Source: Tumebacillus amylolyticus (lineage in GTDB: Bacteria; Bacillota; Bacilli; Tumebacillales; Tumebacillaceae). Taken from it: a stretch of DNA of 64,000 bases. The notes under the pieces are model-generated. The model worked only from the letters and a program-made list of their open reading frames with translations, was not told the DNA's origin and searched no databases. Both the position numbers and the translations under genes were made by a program. Shown here piece after piece: positions 34,125 through 42,985 of the stretch. The DNA is taken from contig NZ_JAEQNB010000007.1 in the NCBI RefSeq assembly GCF_016722965.1, positions 124,001 through 188,000 on the forward strand, written 5' to 3'. How positions within the stretch are numbered: position 1 is the first letter of the stretch; each line of letters starts with the position of its first letter.

Positions 34125-34160
34125 TTGGTACATATTGCTTATAGCTGGAAGGTACCAATT
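34123..34160. repeat. Inverted repeat spanning the topA start point
   Basis: AATTGGTAC at 34123-34131 and GTACCAATT at 34152-34160 are perfect 9-base arms with 20 bases between. The left arm lies between the -10 and the expected +1, so it could be an operator or affect promoter melting. Confidence 0.6.
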
Positions 34161-34194
34161 CCACACAAATTAGAGAAGAAAGGGGGAGAGAGTC

Positions 34195-36321
34195 GTGGCT
34201 GCTGACTACCTAGTCATTGTCGAATCTCCGGCAAAAGCGAAGACCATCGGGAAGTATCTGGGCAAGAAATACGTCGTAAAAGCCTCGATGGGTCATGTCC
34301 GCGACCTGCCTAAGTCTCAAATAGGGGTCGATGTGGAGAGCGACTTCTCTCCGAAATATATAACCATTCGTGGCAAAGGCGACGTGCTCAAGGAACTCCG
34401 CGACACGCGCAAGAAAGTCAAAAAAGTCTTTCTGGCGGCCGACCCCGATCGCGAAGGGGAAGCCATCGCCTGGCACCTGGCTCATATCTTGGATGTAGAC
34501 ACGTCGGGCGACTGCCGCGTCGTGTTCAACGAGATCACCAAGGACGCTGTCAAAGACGCGTTCAAACACCCGCGTTCGATCAACATGAACCTCGTCAACG
34601 CGCAACAAGCACGCCGGATTCTCGACCGCCTCGTCGGGTATCAAATCAGCCCATTATTATGGAAGAAAGTCAAAAAAGGGCTGTCGGCCGGACGTGTACA
34701 ATCGGTTGCGTGTCGCTTGATCATCGACCGTGAGAACGAGATCCGTGAGTTCACACCGGAAGAGTATTGGACGCTTACTGCGAACTTCCAGATGGACAAA
34801 TCCAAGTTTGACGCCAGATTCCACGGATTCGGAGAGGAAAAAAAGGAACTTACATCGGAATCCGACGTTCAAGAGATTCTAAAAAAGCTGGAGGGCGCCG
34901 AATACCGCGTTCACTCCGTCAAGCAGACCGAACGCCGCCGCAACCCGTCCGCGCCGTTCACCACCTCGACTCTGCAACAGGAAGCAGCCCGCAAGCTGAA
35001 CTTCCGTGCAGCGAAGACGATGTCGCTCGCGCAACAGCTCTACGAGGGGATCGACATCGGGGAGGAAGGAACCGTCGGTTTGATCACGTACATGCGTACC
35101 GACTCTGTCCGCATCTCGCCGGTCGCCCAAGAAGAAGCCCGCGAATACATCATCGAAAGTTTTGGGGCCGACTATTACCCGCCGGAAACCCGCAACTACA
35201 ACACCAAGTCCAAGGGCGCACAAGAAGCGCATGAGGCGGTTCGACCGACCTCCGTTCTTCGTCACCCGGACAAGGTCAAGGAATACCTCAGCCGTGACCA
35301 GTTCCGTCTCTACAAGCTAGTCTGGGATCGCTTCGTTGCGTCGCAGATGGCGTCGGCCGTGCTCGACACGATGACCGTCGACATCCTCGCCGGCGATGTG
35401 AAGTTCCGGGCAACCGGTTCGAAGATCAAGTTCCCCGGGTTTATGACCCTTTATATTGAAGGAAACGACGAAGGCAAGGAAGGCAAAGACGAGGACGAGA
35501 AGTTCCTCCCGCCGCTGGAAGAGGGCCAAGTTCTCCAGATACCGCCGCTCGATCCCAAGCAGCACTTCACGCAGCCTCCGCCGCGCTACACCGAAGCACG
35601 ACTCGTCAAGACGATGGAAGAGATCGGCATCGGCCGTCCTTCGACCTACGCACCGACGCTGGAGACGATCCAGAAACGCGGCTACGTCTTGCTTGAGGAA
35701 AAACGCTTCGTCCCGACCGAACTTGGCGAGATCGTCCATGAAATGATGGAAGAGTTTTTCCCGCAGATCATCGACGTTGACTTCACTGCAAACATGGAGC
35801 AGAACCTCGACGAAGTGGAGGACGGCGACATCGATTGGGTGAAAGTGCTCAAGGAGTTCTACGGCGACTTTGAGAAAGACCTGAAAGTCGCTGAGGAAGA
35901 AATGAAGCACGTCGTGCTCGAAGACGAAGTGTCGGACGTCGAGTGCGAAAAGTGCGGCAAACTGATGGTCTACAAACACGGACGCTTCGGCAAGTTCCTC
36001 GCTTGCCCGGGCTTCCCGGATTGCCGCAACACCAAGCCGATTCTCAAAGAAATCGGCGTGGCGTGCCCGAAATGTGCCGAAGGACAACTGGTGGAACGCC
36101 GTGGCAAACGCCGTCGTGTCTTCTTCGGTTGCAACCACTATCCGGAATGCGATTTCATCATCTGGGATCGCCCGGTCGGCAAGGCCTGCCCGGAATGTTC
36201 GCAGCCGATGGTGCTCAAGCGTTCCGGCAAAGGCGATGGCAAGGAAACGATCGCCTGCTCGTCAGCAGAGTGCGATCACAAAGAAGAAGTCGAATCAGCG
36301 GAAAGCAAACAGGGCTCCTAG
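34195..36321 (+). CDS. topA: DNA topoisomerase I
   Basis: Type IA topoisomerase that relaxes negative supercoils. The 708 residues start with a Toprim domain ([32 protein letters not shown]), the catalytic Tyr299 in [12 protein letters not shown], the [19 protein letters not shown]-type region as [20 protein letters not shown], and three C-terminal zinc ribbons (CEKCGK...CPGFPDC, CPKC...CNHYPEC, CPEC...CSSAEC). GTG start at 34195 with GGGGGAGAG upstream. The stop lies within a terminator stem-loop, yet trmFO follows closely. Confidence 0.97.
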   Translation: MAADYLVIVESPAKAKTIGKYLGKKYVVKASMGHVRDLPKSQIGVDVESDFSPKYITIRGKGDVLKELRDTRKKVKKVFLAADPDREGEAIAWHLAHILDVDTSGDCRVVFNEITKDAVKDAFKHPRSINMNLVNAQQARRILDRLVGYQISPLLWKKVKKGLSAGRVQSVACRLIIDRENEIREFTPEEYWTLTANFQMDKSKFDARFHGFGEEKKELTSESDVQEILKKLEGAEYRVHSVKQTERRRNPSAPFTTSTLQQEAARKLNFRAAKTMSLAQQLYEGIDIGEEGTVGLITYMRTDSVRISPVAQEEAREYIIESFGADYYPPETRNYNTKSKGAQEAHEAVRPTSVLRHPDKVKEYLSRDQFRLYKLVWDRFVASQMASAVLDTMTVDILAGDVKFRATGSKIKFPGFMTLYIEGNDEGKEGKDEDEKFLPPLEEGQVLQIPPLDPKQHFTQPPPRYTEARLVKTMEEIGIGRPSTYAPTLETIQKRGYVLLEEKRFVPTELGEIVHEMMEEFFPQIIDVDFTANMEQNLDEVEDGDIDWVKVLKEFYGDFEKDLKVAEEEMKHVVLEDEVSDVECEKCGKLMVYKHGRFGKFLACPGFPDCRNTKPILKEIGVACPKCAEGQLVERRGKRRRVFFGCNHYPECDFIIWDRPVGKACPECSQPMVLKRSGKGDGKETIACSSAECDHKEEVESAESKQGS

Positions 36322-36338
36322 CAGCCCTGTGCTTTTTT
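36309..36338 (+). terminator. Intrinsic terminator overlapping the topA stop codon
   Basis: ACAGGGCT at 36309-36316 pairs with AGCCCTGT at 36323-36330, then TGC and six T. The TAG stop lies in the 6-base loop region. Confidence 0.82.
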
Positions 36339-36375
36339 CTGATGGGGCTTCTCCATTGAAAGGAGTTTACACACC

Positions 36376-37689
36376 ATGACTCAACCCATCACCGTCATCG
36401 GGGCAGGTCTCGCAGGTTCGGAAGCCGCATGGCAAATCGCGAAACGCGGTCACCTTGTCAACCTCTACGAGATGCGTCCCGTTCGCAAGACGGATGCTCA
36501 TAAAACGGAAAACTTCGCCGAGCTCGTCTGCTCCAACTCCCTGCGCGGCGCGTCGCTGACCAACGCCGTCGGTTTGCTCAAGGAAGAGATGCGCCGCTTG
36601 GATTCCGTCATCATCACCTCGGCGGACGCGACCGCAGTTCCTGCAGGTGGCGCGCTGGCGGTAGACCGCGACACTTTTTCCGAGAACGTCACTCAGCGTG
36701 TGCTGAACCACCCGAACATCAACGTCATCCGCGATGAACTCACCGAGATTCCGCAAGACGGCATCGTGATCATCGCGTCGGGTCCGCTGACTTCGCCCGA
36801 CCTCTCGAAAGCGATTGCGGATCTGACCGGCGAGGAGTATCTGTACTTCTACGACGCGGCGGCTCCGATCATCTCGAAGGACACCATCGATTTTGAAAAA
36901 GTGTTCGTGGCTTCTCGCTATGACAAGGGCGAAGCGGCGTACATCAACTGCCCGATGACGGAGGAGGAGTTCAATGCTTTCTATGAAGCGTTGATCACCG
37001 CCGAAGTGGTGCAGCTCAAGGAATTCGAGAAGGAAGTGTTCTTCGAAGGTTGTATGCCGATCGAAGTCATGGCGAAGCGCGGACGTCAGACGATGCTGTT
37101 CGGCCCGTTGAAGCCGGTCGGTCTGCCTGACCCGCGCACGGGCAAAACTCCGTTTGCCGTCGTGCAGTTGCGCCAAGACAACGGAGCGGCGACCTTGTAC
37201 AACATGGTCGGCTTCCAGACGCACTTGAAGTGGGGCGACCAGTCCCGTGTCTTCAAGCTGATTCCGGGGCTTGAGAACGCGGAGATCGTGCGATTTGGCG
37301 TCATGCATCGCAACACGTACATCAACTCGCCGAACTTCTTGCGCCCGACCTATCAGACCAAGGTGCGGGACAACCTGTTCTTCGCCGGGCAGATCACCGG
37401 TGTAGAAGGGTACGTTGAGTCGGCGGCGGCCGGCCTCATCGCAGGGATCAACGCGTCCCGACTGCTTGAAGGCAAGGAACCGCTGGTCTTCCCGGACATC
37501 ACGGCGATCGGGTCGCTTGCGCACTACATCACGCACACGTCTTCGAAAAACTTCCAGCCGATGAACGCAACGTTCGGCCTGTTGCCGCCGCTGGAGAAAA
37601 AGATTCGCAACAAAGCGGAGAAGAACGAAAAAATCTCTGAGCGCGCACTGGCCGCACTCGCAGATTTCACTTCCACGCACGAACTGTAA
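36376..37689 (+). CDS. trmFO: tRNA m5U54 methyltransferase TrmFO (folate/FAD-dependent)
   Basis: Makes ribothymidine-54 in the tRNA T-loop using methylenetetrahydrofolate and FAD. The 437 residues begin with the FAD dinucleotide motif [40 protein letters not shown] and [20 protein letters not shown] are family hallmarks, and [20 protein letters not shown] is the C-terminal FAD segment. AAAGGAG lies about 8 bases before the ATG. The order topA-trmFO-xerC-hslVU-codY is the B. subtilis order. Confidence 0.97.
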   Translation: MTQPITVIGAGLAGSEAAWQIAKRGHLVNLYEMRPVRKTDAHKTENFAELVCSNSLRGASLTNAVGLLKEEMRRLDSVIITSADATAVPAGGALAVDRDTFSENVTQRVLNHPNINVIRDELTEIPQDGIVIIASGPLTSPDLSKAIADLTGEEYLYFYDAAAPIISKDTIDFEKVFVASRYDKGEAAYINCPMTEEEFNAFYEALITAEVVQLKEFEKEVFFEGCMPIEVMAKRGRQTMLFGPLKPVGLPDPRTGKTPFAVVQLRQDNGAATLYNMVGFQTHLKWGDQSRVFKLIPGLENAEIVRFGVMHRNTYINSPNFLRPTYQTKVRDNLFFAGQITGVEGYVESAAAGLIAGINASRLLEGKEPLVFPDITAIGSLAHYITHTSSKNFQPMNATFGLLPPLEKKIRNKAEKNEKISERALAALADFTSTHEL

Positions 37690-37701
37690 ACGACGATCCA
37701 A

Positions 37702-37747
37702 GCGAAAAGGTGTTTCGAGGCGGAGGAGTGCCGAAACGCCTTTTCGC
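37702..37747. repeat. Long inverted repeat between trmFO and xerC
   Basis: GCGAAAAGGTGTTTCG at 37702-37717 pairs with CGAAACGCCTTTTCGC at 37732-37747: 16-base arms with a single G-T pair and a 14-base loop containing GGAGGAG. It may be a weak terminator or an RNA structure; T's lie only inside the right arm. Confidence 0.65.
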
Positions 37748-37805
37748 GTACTTGCATAAACGTTGGTTTTTGTACATAGGGATGCAGGAAAGGCAGGGAG
37801 AGTCG

Positions 37806-38738
37806 ATGGAAGAACCGAGAGAGGATCTGCATTGGCCGGCGGCTATGGAACACCAAGTCGACCTATACATGCAGTATCTCGCCGTTGAGAAGCGCGTGTC
37901 CGACCATACGCTCGACCATTATTTTTCTGACATCGAGCAATTCGTGAATTTCATGCTGAGAGAAGAGCTTCGTGAGTTTGAGCGGGTGTCCTATCTGGAT
38001 GTCCGCACGTTCATGGGCCGTCTCTCCCGAACGCATGAGAAAAAATCAATCGCCCGCAAACTGTCGGCGTTGCGCTCTCTGTATGAGTTTTTGCGCCGGG
38101 AGGGGTGGGTGGAGAAGAACCCCGCCAAAGAAGTGCGGTCACCGAAATTGGAGAAGAAGCTCCCGACCTTTCTCTATCAGGATGCCGTCGACCGGTTGCT
38201 GAACACCCCGGATACCTCGACGCCGCTGGGTCTGCGCGATCGTGCTTTGCTTGAAGTTCTGTACGCCTCGGGCGTTCGGGTCAGCGAGTTGGTCGCGTTG
38301 GACATTCCGGATCTCGATTTGAGCCAAGGCATGGCGCTCGTGTTCGGCAAAGGGGCCAAGGAACGGCTCGTGCTGCTGGGAAGTCAAGCTCTGAAAGCGC
38401 TGCAGAACTATCTGGCCCACGGACGTCCGTCGCTTTGGCAAGTCGCGGGAGGCGTTGCCGGGCACGCGCTTTTTTTGAACAAAAACGGCACGAGATTGTC
38501 TGACCGCAGTGTGCGACGAATTCTCGATAAGTACGTACTACTATGTGCGGACATGCAACACATCTCGCCGCACACCTTGCGGCACACGTTTGCCACGCAC
38601 CTGCTCGACAACGGAGCCGACCTGCGCGCCATCCAAGAATTGCTCGGGCACAGCTCGCTGTCGAGTACGCAAATCTACACCCACACGGCGCGTGAACACC
38701 TGGAACGCGTGTATACACAAGCCCATCCGCGGGCCTGA
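37806..38738 (+). CDS. xerC: Tyrosine recombinase XerC (CodV)
   Basis: Site-specific recombinase that with XerD resolves chromosome dimers at dif. The 310 residues have an N-terminal SAM-like core-binding domain (about 15-105) and a catalytic domain with Arg158 (ASGVRVSEL), Lys182 (GKGAKER), His256 and Arg259 (HTLRHTFATHLL), His282 (LGHSS) and nucleophile Tyr291 (IYTH). ATG 37806 follows GGCAGGGAGAG; in-frame codons upstream (37782, 37728, 37710) lack well-spaced sites, though a longer N-terminus is not excluded. hslV starts 19 bases later. Confidence 0.93.
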   Translation: MEEPREDLHWPAAMEHQVDLYMQYLAVEKRVSDHTLDHYFSDIEQFVNFMLREELREFERVSYLDVRTFMGRLSRTHEKKSIARKLSALRSLYEFLRREGWVEKNPAKEVRSPKLEKKLPTFLYQDAVDRLLNTPDTSTPLGLRDRALLEVLYASGVRVSELVALDIPDLDLSQGMALVFGKGAKERLVLLGSQALKALQNYLAHGRPSLWQVAGGVAGHALFLNKNGTRLSDRSVRRILDKYVLLCADMQHISPHTLRHTFATHLLDNGADLRAIQELLGHSSLSSTQIYTHTAREHLERVYTQAHPRA

Positions 38739-38757
38739 GAGAGAGGAGCCAATCTAG

Positions 38758-39315
38758 ATGAGCGCTAGTCAATTCCATTCCACAACGATCTTCGCCTGCC
38801 GACGCAACGGGCAAGCTGCGATGGCCGGAGATGGTCAGGTGACGTTTGGACAGAATATGGTCATGAAAAACGGAGCGAAAAAAGTCCGCCGCCTCTACCG
38901 GGGCGAAGTCGTCGCCGGATTCGCCGGGGCGGTTGCGGACGCTTTTACCCTTTTTGAAAAGTTTGAAGGCAAGTTGGAGGAGTTCCACGGCAATTTGCAA
39001 CGTGCCTCCGTCGAACTGGCAAAGGAATGGCGCATGAACAAGATGATGCGCAACCTCGAAGCGATGCTGATCGTCATGAACCGCGAGACGCTGCTGCTCG
39101 TCTCGGGCAACGGGGAAGTCATCGAGCCGGACGACGATGTGATCGCCATCGGATCGGGCGGCAGTTTCGCGCTGGCCGCAGGTCGTGCGCTGATGCAGCA
39201 CACGGACTTGTCTGCGCGCGACGTGGCCCGCAACGCCCTGCAGATCGCCGCTGACATCTGCGTGTACACCAACGACAACATCATCGTCGAAGAGATCGGA
39301 GGAGAGAGCCTGTGA
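38758..39315 (+). CDS. hslV: ATP-dependent protease subunit HslV (CodW/ClpQ type)
   Basis: Proteolytic subunit of HslVU, 185 residues. Most HslV proteins start directly at the catalytic Thr (M-TTI); here the start is [18 protein letters not shown], a six-residue extension like the B. subtilis CodW, which uses an N-terminal Ser. [34 protein letters not shown] and [16 protein letters not shown] are family segments. AGAGAGGAG precedes the ATG. Its stop overlaps the hslU start. Confidence 0.95.
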   Translation: MSASQFHSTTIFACRRNGQAAMAGDGQVTFGQNMVMKNGAKKVRRLYRGEVVAGFAGAVADAFTLFEKFEGKLEEFHGNLQRASVELAKEWRMNKMMRNLEAMLIVMNRETLLLVSGNGEVIEPDDDVIAIGSGGSFALAAGRALMQHTDLSARDVARNALQIAADICVYTNDNIIVEEIGGESL

Positions 39316-40703
39316 TCAACAACAACTTGACTCCGCGTCGCATCGTGGAAGAACTCGACCGCTACATCGTCGGACAGAAAGCTGCGAAAAAAGCGGTCGC
39401 CGTTGCCCTGCGCAACCGCTACCGCCGAGCGCTGCTCGCCGATGACATCCGCGATGAAGTCACGCCGAAAAACATTCTCATGATCGGGCCGACCGGCGTG
39501 GGCAAGACCGAGATCGCGCGACGGCTGGCGAAGCTGGTCGGAGCGCCTTTTATCAAAGTGGAAGCGACGAAGTTCACCGAAGTCGGCTATGTAGGCCGCG
39601 ACGTCGAATCGATGGTGCGCGACTTGGTCGAGACGGCGATTCGGATCGTCAAGCAAGAGCGCATGGAATCGGTCAAGGAAAAAGCGGGCCGCATGGCGGA
39701 AGACCGCCTCGTCTCCGTGCTCGTTCCTGATCCTGCAAAAACAAAAAATTTCAAAAACCCGTTAGAAATGCTCTTTAGTGGCAATGCTGGTATTCAACAA
39801 GACGACAGCGCACAGGAATCTTATGAGATCCGCCAAAAGCGCAATGAAGTTCGTCAGAAGTTGGAGCGCGGCGAGTTGGAAGAACAACTCGTCGAAGTGG
39901 AAGTCGAGGACAACTCTCCCGGCATGATGGATATGCCGGGCATGGAAGGGCTTGGCATGAACAACTTGCAGGAGATGCTCGGCAACATGATGCCCAAGCG
40001 CCGCAAGAAGCGCAAAGTCCAAGTCCGTGAAGCGCGCAAATTGCTTGCCCAAGAGGAAGCTCAGAAACTGATCGACATGGACGACGTGACCACCGAAGCC
40101 GTCTACCGTGCCGAACAGTCGGGCATGATCTTCATCGACGAAATCGACAAGATCGCAGGCAAGGAGCGCGGAGGCGGTCCCGACGTGTCTCGTGAAGGCG
40201 TGCAGCGCGACATCCTGCCGATTGTGGAAGGCTCGACCGTCAACACCAAGTACGGCCCGGTCAAGACCGACCACATCCTGTTCGTTGCAGCAGGTGCCTT
40301 CCACATCTCCAAACCGAGCGACCTGATCCCGGAGCTGCAAGGCCGCTTCCCGATCCGTGTCGAACTGACGAGCCTCACTGCGGACGATTTCCGCCGCATC
40401 CTCACCGAACCGCAGAACGCCCTGATCAAGCAATACATCGCGCTGCTTGAAACAGAAGGCATCAAAGTCGAGTTCACCGAGGACGCGATTCAAAAACTCG
40501 CCGAGCTGGCGACGACGGTCAACCAAGAAACGGACAACATCGGGGCGCGCCGACTGCACACCCTGTTGGAGAAGTTGTTGGAAGATCTTTCGTTTGAAGC
40601 GCCGGACGTGATGCTTGAGAAAGTGGTCATCACGCCGATCTACGTGCAAGAGAAATTGGAAGGAATCGTGAAGAACAAGGATCTCAGCCAGTTCATCCTG
40701 TAG
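39312..40703 (+). CDS. hslU: ATP-dependent protease ATPase subunit HslU (ClpY)
   Basis: AAA+ unfoldase that feeds HslV. The 463 residues include the start [20 protein letters not shown], Walker [10 protein letters not shown] (59-67), the I domain (about 110-240, with Met/Gly/Glu-rich [20 protein letters not shown]), Walker B FIDEIDK (about 274) and sensor region [12 protein letters not shown]. The GTG start overlaps the hslV TGA by four bases (GTGA), so the two are coupled. AGATCGGAGGAG provides the ribosome site. Confidence 0.97.
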   Translation: MINNNLTPRRIVEELDRYIVGQKAAKKAVAVALRNRYRRALLADDIRDEVTPKNILMIGPTGVGKTEIARRLAKLVGAPFIKVEATKFTEVGYVGRDVESMVRDLVETAIRIVKQERMESVKEKAGRMAEDRLVSVLVPDPAKTKNFKNPLEMLFSGNAGIQQDDSAQESYEIRQKRNEVRQKLERGELEEQLVEVEVEDNSPGMMDMPGMEGLGMNNLQEMLGNMMPKRRKKRKVQVREARKLLAQEEAQKLIDMDDVTTEAVYRAEQSGMIFIDEIDKIAGKERGGGPDVSREGVQRDILPIVEGSTVNTKYGPVKTDHILFVAAGAFHISKPSDLIPELQGRFPIRVELTSLTADDFRRILTEPQNALIKQYIALLETEGIKVEFTEDAIQKLAELATTVNQETDNIGARRLHTLLEKLLEDLSFEAPDVMLEKVVITPIYVQEKLEGIVKNKDLSQFIL

Positions 40704-40728
40704 CGCACACAGGAGGGTACCAGGCTTT

Positions 40729-41493
40729 ATGGAATTGTTGAGCAAAACGCGGGTGATCAATAAGTTGTTGCAACGAGCTGAAGGCATGCGAGTGAGCTTC
40801 GAGGAATTGGTTGGAACGATGCGGGACATCGTGTTCTGCAACGTGTTTCTGATCACTCCCGAAGGAACGGTGCTTGGGCACGCGCTGGCGGAGACGAGCG
40901 ATTTCGTCCAGATGCCGCGCGACCTGTCCGGCGCACACGCGGTTCCGCGCGATTTCGTGCAACGGATGCTGCGCGAAGACCGCACGCTCACGAACATCCG
41001 GGAGGCCACCCCGTTTTGCGCGGTGGGCGCCGACATCGGCTGCTGGACGATGATCCCGATCTCTTCAAGCAACGACCGGATCGGGACGCTTTTGATGACG
41101 CGTCACAGCGGGGAGTTTTTGGAGGAGGACATCGTCTTGGCGGAGTACAGCGCGACGGTGATCGGGATGGAGATGATGCGCCAGACCGTCGACCGCCAAG
41201 TTCAAGAGGGTCGCGAGCGTTCCGTCGTCCAGATGGCCGTCTCGTCGCTTTCCTACAGCGAACTGGAAGCGGTGGATCACATTTTCGCTGAACTCAACGG
41301 CCGTGAGGGTCTGCTGGTCGCCAGCCGCATCGCCGACCGCGCCGGCATCACCCGTTCGGTGATCGTCAATGCGCTGCGCAAATTGGAAAGCGCAGGTGTT
41401 GTCGAAGCGCGTTCGCTTGGCATGAAAGGCACGCACATCAAGATCTTGAACGAAAAATTAATGCCAATGCTGGAAGCGATCAAGTCTCGCTAA
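40729..41493 (+). CDS. codY: GTP-sensing global transcription regulator CodY
   Basis: Represses nutrient-stress genes when GTP and branched-chain amino acids are abundant. The 254 residues comprise an N-terminal GAF domain (1-150; MELLSKTRVINKLLQRAEGM, PFCAVGADIGCWTMIPI-like segment) that binds isoleucine/valine, and a C-terminal winged HTH with ASRIADRAGITRSVIVNALR followed by KLESAGVVEARSLGMKGTHI. AGGAGGG lies about 10 bases before the ATG. It ends the xerC-hslVU operon, as in B. subtilis, before a strong terminator. Confidence 0.97.
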   Translation: MELLSKTRVINKLLQRAEGMRVSFEELVGTMRDIVFCNVFLITPEGTVLGHALAETSDFVQMPRDLSGAHAVPRDFVQRMLREDRTLTNIREATPFCAVGADIGCWTMIPISSSNDRIGTLLMTRHSGEFLEEDIVLAEYSATVIGMEMMRQTVDRQVQEGRERSVVQMAVSSLSYSELEAVDHIFAELNGREGLLVASRIADRAGITRSVIVNALRKLESAGVVEARSLGMKGTHIKILNEKLMPMLEAIKSR

Positions 41494-41518
41494 TCGAATA
41501 CTGTTTTTTAATTCGTGA

Positions 41519-41558
41519 AAAAAAGGAAGCACTCCCAATTGGAGGCTTCCTTTTTTTT
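41519..41558 (+). terminator. Intrinsic terminator after codY
   Basis: AAAAAAGGAAGC pairs with GCTTCCTTTTTT around a loop with its own CTCC/GGAG pairing, then a long T-run. Confidence 0.93.
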
Positions 41559-41747
41559 ATTTTTCATGTAAAAAAGTAGGTTTATGTGCAGGAAACTGTC
41601 GAGTCAGGGCGAAAGTCCCTAGTAATTCGACTAATCAGGGAATAAAATGGTGAATGTTGGTTTGAACACGATGTCGTAATTTGCAGGATTTTCGTGTATC
41701 GCATCGAATTAAAATACGATAAAATCTCAGGGTAAGGATGATGAAGA
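41559..41747 (+). promoter_or_regulatory. Upstream region of the fla/che operon with a hairpin
   Basis: No gene seen. GTCGA (41598-41602) pairs with TCGAC (41627-41631), enclosing AGGG (41606-41609) and CCCT (41617-41620): a nested two-stem hairpin. AT-rich hexamers near 41711-41725 (TACGAT, TAAAAT) could be a -10, but neither a good sigma-A -35 nor a sigma-D TAAA/GCCGATAA pair was found, so the promoter is unassigned. Confidence 0.45.
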
Positions 41748-42161
41748 ATGTCTTTACTGGATTCCCGTTCGATCACCTTGCTGGAGCGAACGCTCGACTC
41801 GTCCAGTCTGCGCCAAAAAGTGTTGTCCAACAACATTGCCAATATCGACACGCCGAACTTTAAACGAAGTGATGTCTCGTTCCAAGACGCGCTTTCGAAC
41901 GCGATCTCCGAAGGAGACACGCTGGAAGGTCGCACGACGGACGCTCGCCATATCAAAATCAATTCGAAAAGTCTCGACGACGTCAAACCGACCGTGTTCC
42001 AAGAGAACTCCACCTCGCTTCGTACCGACGGCAACAACGTTGACATCGACGCTGAGATGACAAACTTGGCAGAGAACCAAATCCTGTACAATGCCATGAC
42101 GCAGCAGATCAACTCGAAGTTCGGGCTTCTGAAATACGCGATTAACGAAGGGAAGCGATAG
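41748..42161 (+). CDS. flgB: Flagellar basal-body rod protein FlgB
   Basis: Proximal rod subunit secreted by the flagellar export apparatus; 137 residues. The N-terminal rod motif LDSSSLRQKVLSNNIANIDT (rod signature SNNIAN-(I/V)-(N/D)TP) and the C-terminal helix EMTNLAENQILYNAMTQQIN are present. GGTAAGGATGATGAAG precedes the ATG. First gene of the long fla/che operon; flgC begins 2 bases after its stop. Confidence 0.96.
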   Translation: MSLLDSRSITLLERTLDSSSLRQKVLSNNIANIDTPNFKRSDVSFQDALSNAISEGDTLEGRTTDARHIKINSKSLDDVKPTVFQENSTSLRTDGNNVDIDAEMTNLAENQILYNAMTQQINSKFGLLKYAINEGKR

Positions 42162-42163
42162 TC

Positions 42164-42619
42164 ATGGGGATGTTCGACAGCATTAACATTTCTGCATCGG
42201 GATTGACCGCACAGCGGTTGCGTCTTGATGTTGTATCGTCCAACATCGCAAACGCCAACACCACGCGCGGCGTGGACGGCAAGCCGTACCGCCGCCAGTT
42301 GGTCTCCCTTGGCGAGCGCACGGCACCGAGCTTCCAAGACGCGCTCAACGGGCAGTTGCAACAAGCGCCGAGCCAAGGCGTTCGCGTGACCGAGATCACC
42401 CGCGACAACGCGCCGTTCAAACTCGTGTACGACCCGAGCCACCCGGATGCGGAGAAGAACCCGAGTTCCCCGATGTACGGGTATGTTCAGATGCCCAATG
42501 TGGACATCTCCACGGAGATGGTCGACATGATCTCTGCTTCCCGTTCTTACGAAGCCAACATCACCGCAATCAACTCTGCAAAATCGATGGCGCTCAAAGC
42601 GCTTGAGATCGGCAGATAA
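42164..42619 (+). CDS. flgC: Flagellar basal-body rod protein FlgC
   Basis: Proximal rod subunit, 151 residues. SASGLTAQRLRLDVVSSNIA followed by NANTTRGVDGKPYRRQ is the family start, and VDISTEMVDMISASRSYEAN is the C-terminal rod helix. GAAGGGAAGCG lies upstream within flgB's end. fliE follows after 17 bases. Confidence 0.96.
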   Translation: MGMFDSINISASGLTAQRLRLDVVSSNIANANTTRGVDGKPYRRQLVSLGERTAPSFQDALNGQLQQAPSQGVRVTEITRDNAPFKLVYDPSHPDAEKNPSSPMYGYVQMPNVDISTEMVDMISASRSYEANITAINSAKSMALKALEIGR

Positions 42620-42636
42620 GAGGGGGGCACGTCTGA

Positions 42637-42945
42637 ATGATTAACTCTGTGACCAACATGCTGCCGTTGCAAGGGACAGGCTCTGTGCAAACTCTGCAAC
42701 CGGCTGATGTGAAGAAGACCACCGGGCCTTCTTTTTCTGATTTTCTGAGCCAAGCGATCGAAGGAATCAACACCGAACAACTTCAGGCGGACAACATGAC
42801 CGCTTTGATGGCGGCGGGGAAAGCGCCTGACCTGCACAGTGTGATGATCGCCACGGAGAAAGCGACTCTTTCCTTCCAAATGGGCGTTCAGATTCGGAAC
42901 AAAGCGCTGGAATCGTACCAAGAAATTATGAGAATGCAGATGTAG
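42637..42945 (+). CDS. fliE: Flagellar hook-basal body complex protein FliE
   Basis: Adapter linking the MS ring (FliF) to the rod, 102 residues. The family pattern FSDFLSQAIEGINTEQLQAD and the C-terminal ATEKATLSFQMGVQIRNKAL then SYQEIMRMQM are present. GAGGGGGG precedes the ATG by about 9 bases. Confidence 0.95.
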   Translation: MINSVTNMLPLQGTGSVQTLQPADVKKTTGPSFSDFLSQAIEGINTEQLQADNMTALMAAGKAPDLHSVMIATEKATLSFQMGVQIRNKALESYQEIMRMQM

Positions 42946-42985
42946 CGTGGTTTTTGGGAGTAAGAAGTGATGACGGGGTGACATT

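Noticed and set aside
36367-37701. Long minus-strand open frame opposite trmFO
   Set aside because: Arg/Val/Asp-rich shadow without ribosome site; trmFO on the plus strand is a clear full-length match.
37806-38738. XerC as an integrase marking a mobile island
   Set aside because: All catalytic residues and the trmFO-xerC-hslVU-codY order match the housekeeping recombinase; no att-like repeats or phage genes nearby.
41560-41747. Cyclic-di-GMP riboswitch in front of flgB
   Set aside because: The conserved core bases of the known class I and II motifs were not found, only a small nested hairpin.
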